NCBI GenBank assembly: GCA_017462445.1
Contig: JAFTRB010000012.1
Coordinates: 1-8,229 of the forward strand
Source of the DNA: Clostridia bacterium
Lineage (GTDB): Bacteria > Bacillota_A > Clostridia > Oscillospirales > CAG-272
Direction of reading: 5' to 3'
DNA: 8,229 nucleotides
The notes beneath the pieces were generated by a model. The model was given only the letters and a program-made list of their open reading frames with translations. It ran no database searches and had not been told where the DNA came from. A program made the translations under genes and the position numbers. Below, piece after piece: positions 1 through 6,382 of this stretch; position 1 is the stretch's first letter, and every line of letters begins with the position of its first letter.

Positions 1-1136
1 AACTCATCCTTGGTTATAGAGAAGATTCTCATTATCTCGCTTATAGCGATATTTGAAATACGCAGATTATCCGACTGCTGGAGAAATGCCACCGAGGTAA
101 GGGTGCAAACCTCATCGCAAAGCTCCGAAAGCTCGCCCGATGTGTCCGCAGAGCCCGAATCAAGTATGGTTGCAATTCCGTTTGAGAGCGCCATTATCGC
201 ACAATAGAGGCCGTCCGTGTTATCCACGCCCTCCGCCGTGGATATGGAAGAGGAAAGCTTACCCGAATAGATTGAAAGCGCGTTTGTGGCATCGGTTGCC
301 GAGTCGATGGCGTCGACCAGATCCTCCAGAGCATCAGAGAAGCCGCTATCGGAGAGCTTGGCAATTGCATTTCCCATAGCCACAATAGTCGCGTCCGAGG
401 AGCCAAGCAGAGCTGCCGACAGAGCATCCGAGGAGTTGAAGGAGGAAAGAAGAGCGGAGAGCGAGCCGACCGTTTGGATTGCGGCAGCCTTTATTGCAGG
501 CTCCTCGTCGGTAGCCTCAATGGCGGCAATAAGCTCGTTTATATCCGAAAATATTCCTGCGCGAAGCCCCTCCTCGGCGAACTTATCCGCCTCGACACGG
601 GCAATCAGCTGCTTCAGCTCGGCTATGCGCCAGTTCTTTTCATAGCCATCGATTATAGGTATATCGGGAGCATCCTCGGCTAACGCGGGAACAGCTATTC
701 CCACAATTATCAGAGCAAGAGCAAGCGAAAGAGATACGATGGAAACCCAAAGCCGCTTAAAGCGAAGGGCGGCGCTGGGGATATCCGCAATTCTTTGCTC
801 GGTGTCCAGCCTCTGCATTTCAAGCATCGGCCCCTCCCTGCCCTCATAGGCGAGCATTGTCTGCGCTCTTTCGCCAAGCTGAAATTCCTCGTCTACGATC
901 CTGGCGGTTTTCCTGTTGTCGGGGCGCCGGAGCAGGAACAGAATTACAAAGGCGACCGCTGAAGCGCCGAGAGCTATAAGAGCCGATATCAGGGGAGACT
1001 GCGCAATTACTTCCCTTTTATGTAAAATGAGCAGTACAGCAAACACGATTGCCCCGAGGGAGAAGGAATATACTCCCGCCTTGATAAGGGCGAAGACCGT
1101 CAAACGATTGCTGAACCGTTTTAATCCGTCACTCAT
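1..1136 (-). CDS. Membrane protein resembling the N-terminal part of DUF4175-type proteins, partial (C-terminus beyond left edge)
   Basis: The minus-strand frame is open from an ATG at 1134-1136 to the window edge: 378 residues with no stop. The start is supported by AAAGGA about 8 nt upstream and a consensus promoter behind it. Hydrophobic helices lie at about residues 17-38, 48-69 and 130-153. Basic residues at the N-terminus, after helix 2 (RRPDNRK) and before helix 3 (RFKRLW) place residues 70-128 in the cytoplasm and everything after about 154 outside. Residues 70-120 (RRPDNRK, then DEEFQLGERAQTM) recall the 'RP-D-R-AR-iDe-f-LgeR-qTml' stretch of DUF4175-like proteins, which are often encoded near MoxR ATPase and DUF58 genes. 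That family link is from memory and tentative. The outer part is unusually rich in Ala, Ser, Leu and Asp (about 220-335) and reads as helical with few basic residues. Its function is unknown. Gene reality is very likely; family assignment is moderate at best. Confidence 0.8.
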   Translation of the reverse strand, partial: MSDGLKRFSNRLTVFALIKAGVYSFSLGAIVFAVLLILHKREVIAQSPLISALIALGASAVAFVILFLLRRPDNRKTARIVDEEFQLGERAQTMLAYEGREGPMLEMQRLDTEQRIADIPSAALRFKRLWVSIVSLSLALALIIVGIAVPALAEDAPDIPIIDGYEKNWRIAELKQLIARVEADKFAEEGLRAGIFSDINELIAAIEATDEEPAIKAAAIQTVGSLSALLSSFNSSDALSAALLGSSDATIVAMGNAIAKLSDSGFSDALEDLVDAIDSATDATNALSIYSGKLSSSISTAEGVDNTDGLYCAIMALSNGIATILDSGSADTSGELSELCDEVCTLTSVAFLQQSDNLRISNIAISEIMRIFSITKDE

Positions 1137-1179
1137 TACAATTCCTTTCTAAATATATAAAAATAATTTTATAAAATAT

Positions 1180-1208
1180 ATTATAACAAATAAAAGTAAG
1201 AATGTCAA
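1180..1208 (-). promoter_or_regulatory. Sigma-A-type promoter for the leftward membrane protein gene
   Basis: On the minus strand a perfect TTGACA (-35, plus-strand 1203-1208) is followed after exactly 17 nt by a perfect TATAAT (-10, 1180-1185). The predicted transcript start is near 1173, giving a leader of about 37 nt before the ATG at 1136. It lies between the mscS terminator and the next gene, so that gene should be an independent, strongly transcribed unit unless repressed. The initially transcribed region contains a 12-bp AT palindrome (1166-1177), which may be chance in such AT-rich DNA. Confidence 0.85.
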
Positions 1209-1240
1209 CGAAAAATAACGAAAAAGAAGCTTTTATACTG

Positions 1241-1282
1241 TAAATAAATAAAACGGGCACCTCCGCCGTGGCGGAGATGCCC
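1241..1282 (-). terminator. Rho-independent terminator after mscS
   Basis: Positions 1255-1267 and 1270-1282 form a 13-bp inverted repeat (GGGCA-CTCCGCC type arms). In the minus-strand RNA every position pairs, with one G-U wobble; in the plus-strand RNA the same position is a C-A mismatch. The hairpin is followed on the minus strand by GTTTTATTTATTTA, a U-rich tract. It begins 27 nt after the mscS stop codon, so it ends the leftward mscS transcript. Confidence 0.9.
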
Positions 1283-1308
1283 AGAATTGGAATTATTCGG
1301 TCCTGAAA

Positions 1309-2190
1309 TTAATCGTTCTTTACATGAACATCGAGCTGGTTGAACGGAATCTCGATGCCGTTTTCATCGAAGGCAGCCTTAACAGCCTCAAGAACATCAA
1401 AGTTTACAGTCCAGTAGTCAGCGTTATTTACCCAGACTCTTGCAACTATATCAATGCTGCTTGCAGAGTGAGAGGACATTCTTACCATAGGAGCAGGCTC
1501 GTCAAGAGTAAGCTCGTGGGAGGTGATTATGTCCATGATAATCTGCTGAGCCTTCTTGTAATCCGAGGAGTAGCCGATGGAGAAGGTGAAGTCTACACGG
1601 CGAAGATCCTTTTCGGAATAGTTGATGATGTTACCGCTGGAGAGTGCGCCGTTAGGAAGATATACGACCTTGTTGTCAGGAGTGCGAAGCTTGGTGCAAA
1701 CCATATGTATATCCTCAACAACACCGCTAACGCCCTGAGCCTCGATGAAATCATCAATCTTGAAGGGACGGGTTACAAGGATAAGCACACCGCCCGCAAC
1801 ATTGGAGAGCGCGCCGTTAACAGCAAGACCGATACATACGCCGAAGGAGGCAACAAGAGCGGTAAGTCCGCTGGTGTCGATGCCGAGGTAGGCAACAAGG
1901 CAGATGCCGATAGCAATCTTAAGCCCCAGGCGGAAGATGTAGGCAAGAGTGCGCATTACAGTCTTGTCGAACTTGTCTGCATCGCCCTTCTTCTCTATCT
2001 TTCTTGCGATAGAGTTGATAATCTTGAAGGATACGATGAGAATAATTATTGCGATGAGAATTTTGATACCGGTGTTAAGGCACCAAGACACAATGGTGTT
2101 CCATACATTGCCCAGAATTGCGCCCCAATCAACGCTTGCCGAGCTTTCGGGAGCTGTGCCACCGGTCGTTTCAAGAAGAGTATTGAACAT
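1309..2190 (-). CDS. mscS: MscS-family small-conductance mechanosensitive channel
   Basis: This 293-residue membrane protein is close in length to E. coli MscS (286). It should form a heptameric channel in the cytoplasmic membrane that opens under membrane tension and releases osmolytes on hypo-osmotic shock. Predicted helices are TM1 about 38-60, TM2 about 79-102 and the pore-lining TM3 about 106-140. TM3 carries the family's small-residue pattern (GLAVNGALSNVAGG, 121-134) followed by RPF at 141-143. The beta domain includes KLRTPDNKVVYLPNG (167-181) and the GNIIN motif (186-190), and the C-terminal alpha/beta domain ends in a PFNQLDVHVK stretch. All of these align by eye with E. coli MscS. 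The start has GAAAGGA 9 nt upstream. It lies 87 nt downstream of the tetR stop on the same strand, with no hairpin between, so it may be partly co-transcribed with tetR; a weak promoter may also exist. Some MscS relatives act in amino acid efflux, but nothing here shows that. Confidence 0.95.
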   Translation of the reverse strand: MFNTLLETTGGTAPESSASVDWGAILGNVWNTIVSWCLNTGIKILIAIIILIVSFKIINSIARKIEKKGDADKFDKTVMRTLAYIFRLGLKIAIGICLVAYLGIDTSGLTALVASFGVCIGLAVNGALSNVAGGVLILVTRPFKIDDFIEAQGVSGVVEDIHMVCTKLRTPDNKVVYLPNGALSSGNIINYSEKDLRRVDFTFSIGYSSDYKKAQQIIMDIITSHELTLDEPAPMVRMSSHSASSIDIVARVWVNNADYWTVNFDVLEAVKAAFDENGIEIPFNQLDVHVKND

Positions 2191-2253
2191 TTTTTATTTC
2201 CTTTCTTTTTAATATAAACATATTTTATCATAAGCAGAAGGAAAAGTAAATTA

Positions 2254-2259
2254 ATTATA
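2254..2259 (-). promoter_or_regulatory. Possible -10 element for mscS
   Basis: The 87-nt gap between tetR and mscS contains TATAAT on the minus strand. No good -35 element lies 16-18 nt upstream (best is TATAAA) and there is no TG extension. Transcription from here would start near 2247 and give a leader of about 57 nt. No copy of the palindromic operator lies in this gap. It may be chance in AT-rich DNA. Confidence 0.3.
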
Positions 2260-2277
2260 CCTTAATAATTGACTTTT

Positions 2278-2841
2278 TTATAATAAAATTTTACCCAAAA
2301 CCAGCAATGTGAGGTAATTGCGCAAATCCTCCTGCCCCTTATTTGCAGACAGCCTGCCGGAGCAAATCAGGCTTACCGTGCCGTATAGCATAGCCAAAAT
2401 GGCAGTCGTCGGCAGCTCTCTTCCCTTCTCTGCCCCAACTTCAGCCACCGCTTCTATGATGGGAGTATCGAAAAGAGAAAGCTCTCCCTGGTGGGCGGAG
2501 CCGTTGGAGGTCGCCAGAAGGACCGAATAGAAGCTGCCATTACCTATCCAAAATCTGACCGCAGCCGCACAGAGCCCAAGCAGCCGCTCGGTTGGATTTT
2601 CCCGATAGATTTTTGAAATGCTATCGCAAAGAAGAAGCCAATCCTTGCGAATATAGCTGATTATTGCGAGTATCAGCTCATCCTTATCGCGGAAGTGACG
2701 GTACGGCGCGGCGCAGGAAAGCTGGGCAGCAGCCGCCACCCTGCGCAAAGAAAAATCCGATATTCCATGCTCGCCAAGCTCGTTAATGCCGGCAAGAATC
2801 AATCTTTCCCTTGAGTTATGCTCTGCTTCACTTCTTTTCAT
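2278..2841 (-). CDS. TetR/AcrR-family transcriptional regulator, divergent from the aromatic amino acid operon
   Basis: This 187-residue protein has the usual TetR size and layout. An N-terminal three-helix DNA-binding domain covers about residues 8-60, with the helix-turn-helix around 29-50 (SLRRVAAAAQLSCAAPYRHF) followed by the family's 'RDKDELI' continuation. A helical C-terminal domain (about 65-187) would bind a small molecule and dimerise; it has Trp67, Trp98 and several aromatic residues, but its ligand cannot be read from sequence. The start is fixed by AGGAGG 6 nt before the ATG. It is transcribed away from the shikimate/phenylalanine operon and separated from it by 165 bp holding two near-identical palindromes, one at each promoter. 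The inference is an autoregulated repressor of the operon, perhaps sensing an aromatic amino acid or pathway intermediate. The family call is firm; target and ligand are inferred. Confidence 0.92.
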   Translation of the reverse strand: MKRSEAEHNSRERLILAGINELGEHGISDFSLRRVAAAAQLSCAAPYRHFRDKDELILAIISYIRKDWLLLCDSISKIYRENPTERLLGLCAAAVRFWIGNGSFYSVLLATSNGSAHQGELSLFDTPIIEAVAEVGAEKGRELPTTAILAMLYGTVSLICSGRLSANKGQEDLRNYLTLLVLGKILL

Positions 2842-2860
2842 ATTATTCCTCCTATGGAAA

Positions 2861-2877
2861 TGTTAACACTATTAACA
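2861..2877. promoter_or_regulatory. Operator 1 (tetR side), palindrome TGTTAACACTATTAACA
   Basis: A 17-bp palindrome with one mismatched pair, centred on 2869. With its flank it matches operator 2 at 20 of 21 positions. It spans about -4 to +13 relative to the predicted tetR transcript start (near 2873) and sits just upstream of the tetR ribosome binding site. A bound dimer should block tetR initiation, which points to autorepression. The binding protein is inferred to be the adjacent TetR-family regulator. Confidence 0.8.
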
Positions 2878-2879
2878 TT

Positions 2880-2908
2880 ATTTTAGCATATGTACAAATA
2901 AAATGCAA
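2880..2908 (-). promoter_or_regulatory. Promoter of the tetR-family gene
   Basis: On the minus strand, TTGCAT (-35, plus-strand 2903-2908) and TAAAAT (-10, 2880-2885) are spaced by 17 nt. Each differs from consensus at one or two positions. The predicted start near 2873 falls inside operator 1. Confidence 0.65.
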
Positions 2909-2927
2909 GAGCTTTGCAAAAATACTA

Positions 2928-2955
2928 TTGACAAATAGGGCTTTTTGTGTATAAT
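2928..2955 (+). promoter_or_regulatory. Promoter of the aromatic amino acid operon
   Basis: A perfect TTGACA (2928-2933) and a perfect TATAAT (2950-2955) are separated by 16 nt. The predicted transcript start is near 2962, giving a leader of about 45 nt to the first ATG at 3007. The -35 elements of this promoter and of the leftward tetR promoter lie back to back, 19 bp apart. Operator 2 lies immediately downstream. Confidence 0.85.
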
Positions 2956-2975
2956 ATATGTAACTTATAAGATGT

Positions 2976-2992
2976 TGTTAACACTGTTAACA
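2976..2992. promoter_or_regulatory. Operator 2 (operon side), perfect palindrome TGTTAACACTGTTAACA
   Basis: A 17-bp palindrome with 8-bp arms around one central base. It lies about +15 to +31 from the predicted operon start and ends 4 bp before the AGGAGG (2997-3002) of the first gene. It is 115 bp, centre to centre, from operator 1 and in the same orientation. Its position suits repression by blocking early elongation or promoter clearance. Binding by the neighbouring TetR-family protein is inferred. Confidence 0.82.
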
Positions 2993-3006
2993 TTATAGGA
3001 GGCAGT

Positions 3007-4218
3007 ATGCTGAGCAATAGATATATCCGTCTGGGCACCGAGAGGAGTGCAATTCGCGAGCTATTTGAATACGGAGTCAGGAGGAAGGCCGAGCTTGGCG
3101 CTGACAGGGTTTTCGATTTCTCACTTGGCAATCCCAGCGTGCCCTGCCCTGAAATTGTAAACGAGGAAATCAAGCGGCTTGCCTCAACCGACCCGATAGC
3201 CTCGCACGGGTATACCTCAGCCCCCGGCGACCCCGTTGTCAGAGATGCTATTGCGAGATTTATTACAAGGACACAGGGCTTCCCCGCAAGAGCCGAGGAG
3301 CTGTACTTGACCTGCGGATGCGCCGCTGCTCTTGTCGCGACGCTATCGGCGGTTGTCAGTCCGGGCGAGGAGGTCATTGTACTTGCGCCCTACTTCCCGG
3401 AGTATCGCGTGTTTGTCGAGGGTGTAGGCGCAACCCTTCGCGAGGTTAAGTGCAAGGGCGAGGACTTCAGCCCCGATCCCGAGGCCATAAAAGCCACCCT
3501 GAACGAAAAGACCGCCGCCATTATTATAAACTCGCCAAACAACCCCACGGGAGCAGTTTATTCGGAGGAGGATATCAGGGCGATTGCGGAGTTGTTGAAC
3601 ACCTTTTGTCGCGAAAACGGCAGAACGGTATACATTATTTCCGACGAGCCTTACCGCGAGCTGGTCTATGACGATGCCCGCGTTCCCTTTATTCCGAGCT
3701 ATTACAGTGATACAATTGTATGCTATTCCTTCAGCAAATCTCTCTCGCTTCCCGGTGAGAGAATCGGTTATGTCTTTGTCCCACACTGCGCGAGGGAGGC
3801 TGACAGTGTATACGCCGCAGTTGCCGGAGCAGGCAGATCGCTTGGCTATGTATGCGCGCCAAGCCTTATGCAAAAAATCATTCCCGCCTGTCTTGGGCTT
3901 ACAGCTGACATTTCGGTGTATAATCAGAACAGGCTTGCCCTCTACGATGGGCTGACAAAAATGGGCTTTGTCGCCTGCAAGCCCAAGGGAGCATTTTATC
4001 TATTCTTAAGAGCGCCCTCGGGGGACGCCGTGGAGCTTTGCGAGAGGGCTAAGAAATACGAGCTCTTGCTTGTTCCGTCGGAAAGCTTCGGATATCCCGG
4101 ATACGCAAGAATATCCTATTGCGTAAGGCCGGAGCAAATCGAGGCGGCGATGCCCGCCTTCCGTAAATTAGCAGAAGAATATGGACTTATTAAGGAGATT
4201 GAAGATGAGCAAGCTTGA
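3007..4218 (+). CDS. PLP-dependent class I/II aminotransferase, probably for aromatic amino acids
   Basis: This 403-residue protein is a fold-type I aminotransferase of the aspartate aminotransferase superfamily. Visible landmarks in order are the SLGNPSVPCP substrate-loop stretch (39-48), SPNNPTG (176-182), SDEPYRELVY (212-221) with Asp213 and Tyr216 contacting PLP, and SFSKSLSLPGERIGY (241-255) with Lys244 as the expected Schiff-base lysine. Arg368 (ARISYC) is the likely substrate carboxylate-binding arginine. Length is normal for the family. AGGAGG lies 4 nt before the ATG, which fixes the start. It is the first gene of the operon and overlaps the next by 14 bp. Next to prephenate dehydratase, the natural role is phenylpyruvate to phenylalanine (and possibly 4-hydroxyphenylpyruvate to tyrosine). 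Substrate choice cannot be settled from sequence; aspartate or prephenate aminotransferase activity is possible. Confidence 0.93.
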   Translation: MLSNRYIRLGTERSAIRELFEYGVRRKAELGADRVFDFSLGNPSVPCPEIVNEEIKRLASTDPIASHGYTSAPGDPVVRDAIARFITRTQGFPARAEELYLTCGCAAALVATLSAVVSPGEEVIVLAPYFPEYRVFVEGVGATLREVKCKGEDFSPDPEAIKATLNEKTAAIIINSPNNPTGAVYSEEDIRAIAELLNTFCRENGRTVYIISDEPYRELVYDDARVPFIPSYYSDTIVCYSFSKSLSLPGERIGYVFVPHCAREADSVYAAVAGAGRSLGYVCAPSLMQKIIPACLGLTADISVYNQNRLALYDGLTKMGFVACKPKGAFYLFLRAPSGDAVELCERAKKYELLLVPSESFGYPGYARISYCVRPEQIEAAMPAFRKLAEEYGLIKEIEDEQA

Positions 4219-5299
4219 TGAGGCAAGGAAAATCATAAACGAGGTCGACAGAGAGATGGCAACACTGTTTTTGCGCCGTATGGAGGCTGCGGAAATGGTG
4301 GCTGAATACAAAAAGGAGAACGGCCTGCCTATCTTTGACGCGCAGAGAGAGGCGGATAACATAAGAAGGAATTCTTCTCTTGTAGAGGACGAGCTTCTGC
4401 GCGAATATTATACCGCTTTTTTGAAATCAAATATGGATATATCCCGCAGATATCAGGCAAGACTGCTTGAGGGAATGCGCGTTGCGTACTGCGGAACGGA
4501 GGGCGCATATGCACATTTGGCCGCAAGAAGCCACTTCCCTACTGCAAGGACCGTTTCTTACAGAAGCTTTGAGGAGGCTTACCTGTCGGTTGTAAACGGC
4601 GAATGCGATGTTGCCGTTCTGCCGGTTGAAAACAGCTTCCAGGGAGATGTGGGTCAGGTAACAGACCTGATGTTCTCCGGTCCTCTGTATGTGAATTCAA
4701 TGTTCGATATGGCAATCTCACACGATTTGTTGGTTATACCCGGTGCTGACGCCTCCGGGATAAAGACGGTCGTGAGCCATCCACAGGCTCTTGGTCAATG
4801 CAGAGATTTTATCAACGAGCGGGGCTACGAGGTAATTGAGTTCGCCAACACAGCGCTGGCCGCTAAATATGTAAAGGAAAAGAATGACCCGAGTATAGCG
4901 GCTATCGCAAGCGGCGAGGCAGGTGATATCTTTGAGCTTGAGGTGATGGAAAAAAACATCAACTCCGCAAGAAACAACACCACGCGCTTTGCGGTTTTCT
5001 CCTCTGTTATGAACGACCACTCCACAAAGGAGATGGGTGTACATACCGTTATTCTCTTCACCGTAAGGAATGAGGCGGGAGCTTTGGCGCGCGCTATTGA
5101 AATAATAGGTAGACACGGCTTTAATATGCGAACTCTCAGATCGCGACCTATGAAGGAGCTTTTATGGCAATATTACTTCTATGTCGAGGCTGAGGGGAAC
5201 ATCCGAAGCGAGGAGGGTCAGGCAATGATGCGCGAGCTGACTCAGAATTGCGACAGGCTCAAGGCGGTAGGAACATATGTCAAGGGGGAGGCAGTATGA
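4205..5299 (+). CDS. pheA: Bifunctional chorismate mutase/prephenate dehydratase (P-protein)
   Basis: This 364-residue enzyme converts chorismate to prephenate and then to phenylpyruvate in phenylalanine synthesis. Residues 1-85 are an AroQ-type chorismate mutase; Arg8, Arg25, Lys36, Asp45, Arg48 and Glu49 match the E. coli active-site residues Arg11, Arg28, Lys39, Asp48, Arg51 and Glu52 with a constant offset of 3. Prephenate dehydratase follows from about 91 (MRVAYCGTEGAYAH) to 270 and carries the catalytic NNTTRF motif (257-262). The C-terminal ACT domain (about 279-360) has GALAR (292-296) and RSRP (312-315), the equivalents of the GALV and ESRP phenylalanine-binding motifs, so feedback inhibition by phenylalanine is likely. 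The ATG at 4205 was chosen over one in frame at 4181 because AAGGAG lies 7 nt upstream and the mutase begins naturally there. It overlaps the aminotransferase gene by 14 bp and aroB by 4 bp. Confidence 0.96.
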   Translation: MSKLDEARKIINEVDREMATLFLRRMEAAEMVAEYKKENGLPIFDAQREADNIRRNSSLVEDELLREYYTAFLKSNMDISRRYQARLLEGMRVAYCGTEGAYAHLAARSHFPTARTVSYRSFEEAYLSVVNGECDVAVLPVENSFQGDVGQVTDLMFSGPLYVNSMFDMAISHDLLVIPGADASGIKTVVSHPQALGQCRDFINERGYEVIEFANTALAAKYVKEKNDPSIAAIASGEAGDIFELEVMEKNINSARNNTTRFAVFSSVMNDHSTKEMGVHTVILFTVRNEAGALARAIEIIGRHGFNMRTLRSRPMKELLWQYYFYVEAEGNIRSEEGQAMMRELTQNCDRLKAVGTYVKGEAV

Positions 5300-6315
5300 G
5301 AGAGCTACGGGTCGATTTAGGCGAAAGAGGCTACAATATTTATCTTGGCAGCGGACTTCTTGCAAGAGCGGGAGAGCTGCTAAGGCTTGACAGGCGTGTA
5401 CTGATATTAACCGACGAGGGTGTTCCCGTCAAGTATTCCGAGGCTGTCAAGGCCCAGTGCCGCGATGCAACGGTGCTGACACTGCCCCAGGGCGAGGGAA
5501 CGAAAAGCCTTGCCACGCTTGAAAAGGTTTTAGAGAAAATGGTTGATATGGAGCTGACACGCAGGGACTGCCTTGTGGCTGTTGGCGGAGGGGTTATCGG
5601 CGACCTGTGCGGCTTTGCCGCCTCCTGCTATATGCGCGGAATAGACTTCTACAATATACCTACAACACTGCTTTCGATGGTGGACTCATCGATTGGCGGC
5701 AAGACCGCCGTTAATCTTGGCGGAGTAAAGAATGTGGTTGGCGCGTTTTACCAGCCGAGCGCGGTACTTATTGATACGAATACACTTGCAACGCTGGACG
5801 AAAGACAGTACAGCGCGGGTCTGTGCGAGGCCATAAAAATGTCCTTAACGAGCGACGAAAGACTGTTTTGCAGATTTGAAACGGTTGATTATGTATCTAT
5901 TAAATCGGGAATTGAAGCATATATTGCCAACGCCCTTGATATAAAAAAGCGAGTCGTTGAGCAGGACGAGAAGGAAAAAGGGTTGCGCAAAATACTTAAC
6001 TTCGGTCATACGGTTGGACACGGAATTGAAGCAGAGCAGGCCGGAAAACTGTACCACGGCGAGTGCGTGGCTCTCGGAATGCTGCCCTTCTGCCAAGGCG
6101 AGGTAAGAGAAAGGCTGATACGCGTCCTCGAAAAGGTTGGTCTGCCGATTGAATACAAGGGAGACTTGGATAAGGCGCTGGCATTTGTCGCCCATGATAA
6201 AAAGAGGGCAGGCAAGCTATATGATACGATAGCCGTTGAAAGAGTTGGAGATTTTGTTATTCGTCCACTTACCATTGAAGAAATTAAAGAGGCATCGAGA
6301 GAAGCCTATAATTGA
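5296..6315 (+). CDS. aroB: 3-dehydroquinate synthase
   Basis: This 339-residue cytosolic enzyme cyclises DAHP to 3-dehydroquinate, the second shikimate step, using NAD+ and a divalent metal. It shows the NAD-binding GGGVIGDLCGF stretch (97-107), PTTLLSMVDSSIGGKTAVN (122-140), and the metal ligands Glu178 (CEAIK), His238 (NFGHTVGH) and His254 (YHGECVALGM). The start at 5296 forms an ATGA overlap with the pheA stop and is preceded by GGGGGAG; an in-frame ATG at 5248 would put 16 extra residues inside pheA and lacks this site. It is slightly shorter than E. coli AroB (362) but complete. Translational coupling to pheA is likely. This is the last gene before the only real gap in the operon. Confidence 0.96.
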   Translation: MRELRVDLGERGYNIYLGSGLLARAGELLRLDRRVLILTDEGVPVKYSEAVKAQCRDATVLTLPQGEGTKSLATLEKVLEKMVDMELTRRDCLVAVGGGVIGDLCGFAASCYMRGIDFYNIPTTLLSMVDSSIGGKTAVNLGGVKNVVGAFYQPSAVLIDTNTLATLDERQYSAGLCEAIKMSLTSDERLFCRFETVDYVSIKSGIEAYIANALDIKKRVVEQDEKEKGLRKILNFGHTVGHGIEAEQAGKLYHGECVALGMLPFCQGEVRERLIRVLEKVGLPIEYKGDLDKALAFVAHDKKRAGKLYDTIAVERVGDFVIRPLTIEEIKEASREAYN

Positions 6316-6382
6316 AAAGAATTATTTACATTTTACATTAAATGCTTGGGGGGCGTGCTAAATTTAGCCCTTATGAGAAAAA
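6316..6382 (+). promoter_or_regulatory. aroB-aroC gap with G-run and small palindrome
   Basis: This 67-nt spacer is the only non-overlapping junction seen in the operon. It is AT-rich, then has six consecutive G (6348-6353) and a perfect 12-bp palindrome GCTAAATTTAGC (6357-6368) that could fold as a 4-bp stem with AATT loop, possibly extended by GGGC/GCCC. There is no U-run, so it is not a standard terminator. A weak promoter-like pair (TTGAAA 6312-6317, TACATT 6334-6339, 16-nt spacing) is present. The aroC start has only a poor GAG Shine-Dalgarno. A role in internal initiation or translation control is possible but unproven. Confidence 0.3.

Noticed and set aside
286..645. Plus-strand open frame of 119 codons with Ser/Ala-rich product
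   Set aside because: It lies opposite the partial membrane protein, whose frame is open for 378 codons with promoter and ribosome binding site; the low-complexity product is a shadow of that gene's Ala/Ser codons.
1166..1177. AT-only palindrome ATTTTATAAAAT near the start of the leftward membrane protein transcript
   Set aside because: It contains only A and T in a very AT-rich gap and has no second copy, so it is not good evidence for an operator.
1814..1822. GTTAACAG half-site inside mscS resembling the operator
   Set aside because: Only one half is present with no partner arm, and it lies inside coding sequence.
1324..2217. Plus-strand open frame of 297 codons opposite mscS
   Set aside because: It is the antisense shadow of a clear MscS protein; it has no recognisable protein pattern, and the minus-strand gene has a ribosome binding site and a matching terminator.
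2904..2918. Small inverted repeat TGCAA-5-TTGCA in the divergent region
   Set aside because: Arms are only 5 bp, there is no second copy, and it overlaps the tetR -35 region; chance is the simplest explanation in a short AT-rich stretch.
3343..3873. Minus-strand open frame of 176 codons inside the aminotransferase gene
   Set aside because: The opposite strand encodes a full aminotransferase with all catalytic motifs; no ribosome binding site or family pattern is seen on this strand.
4181..4204. Upstream in-frame ATG for pheA at 4181
   Set aside because: It adds eight residues not expected before the chorismate mutase helix and lacks a good ribosome binding site; AAGGAG is placed correctly for the ATG at 4205.
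5248..5295. Upstream in-frame ATG for aroB at 5248
   Set aside because: It would add 16 residues unlike AroB and overlap pheA by 52 bp; the ATGA overlap at 5296 with GGGGGAG upstream is the better start.
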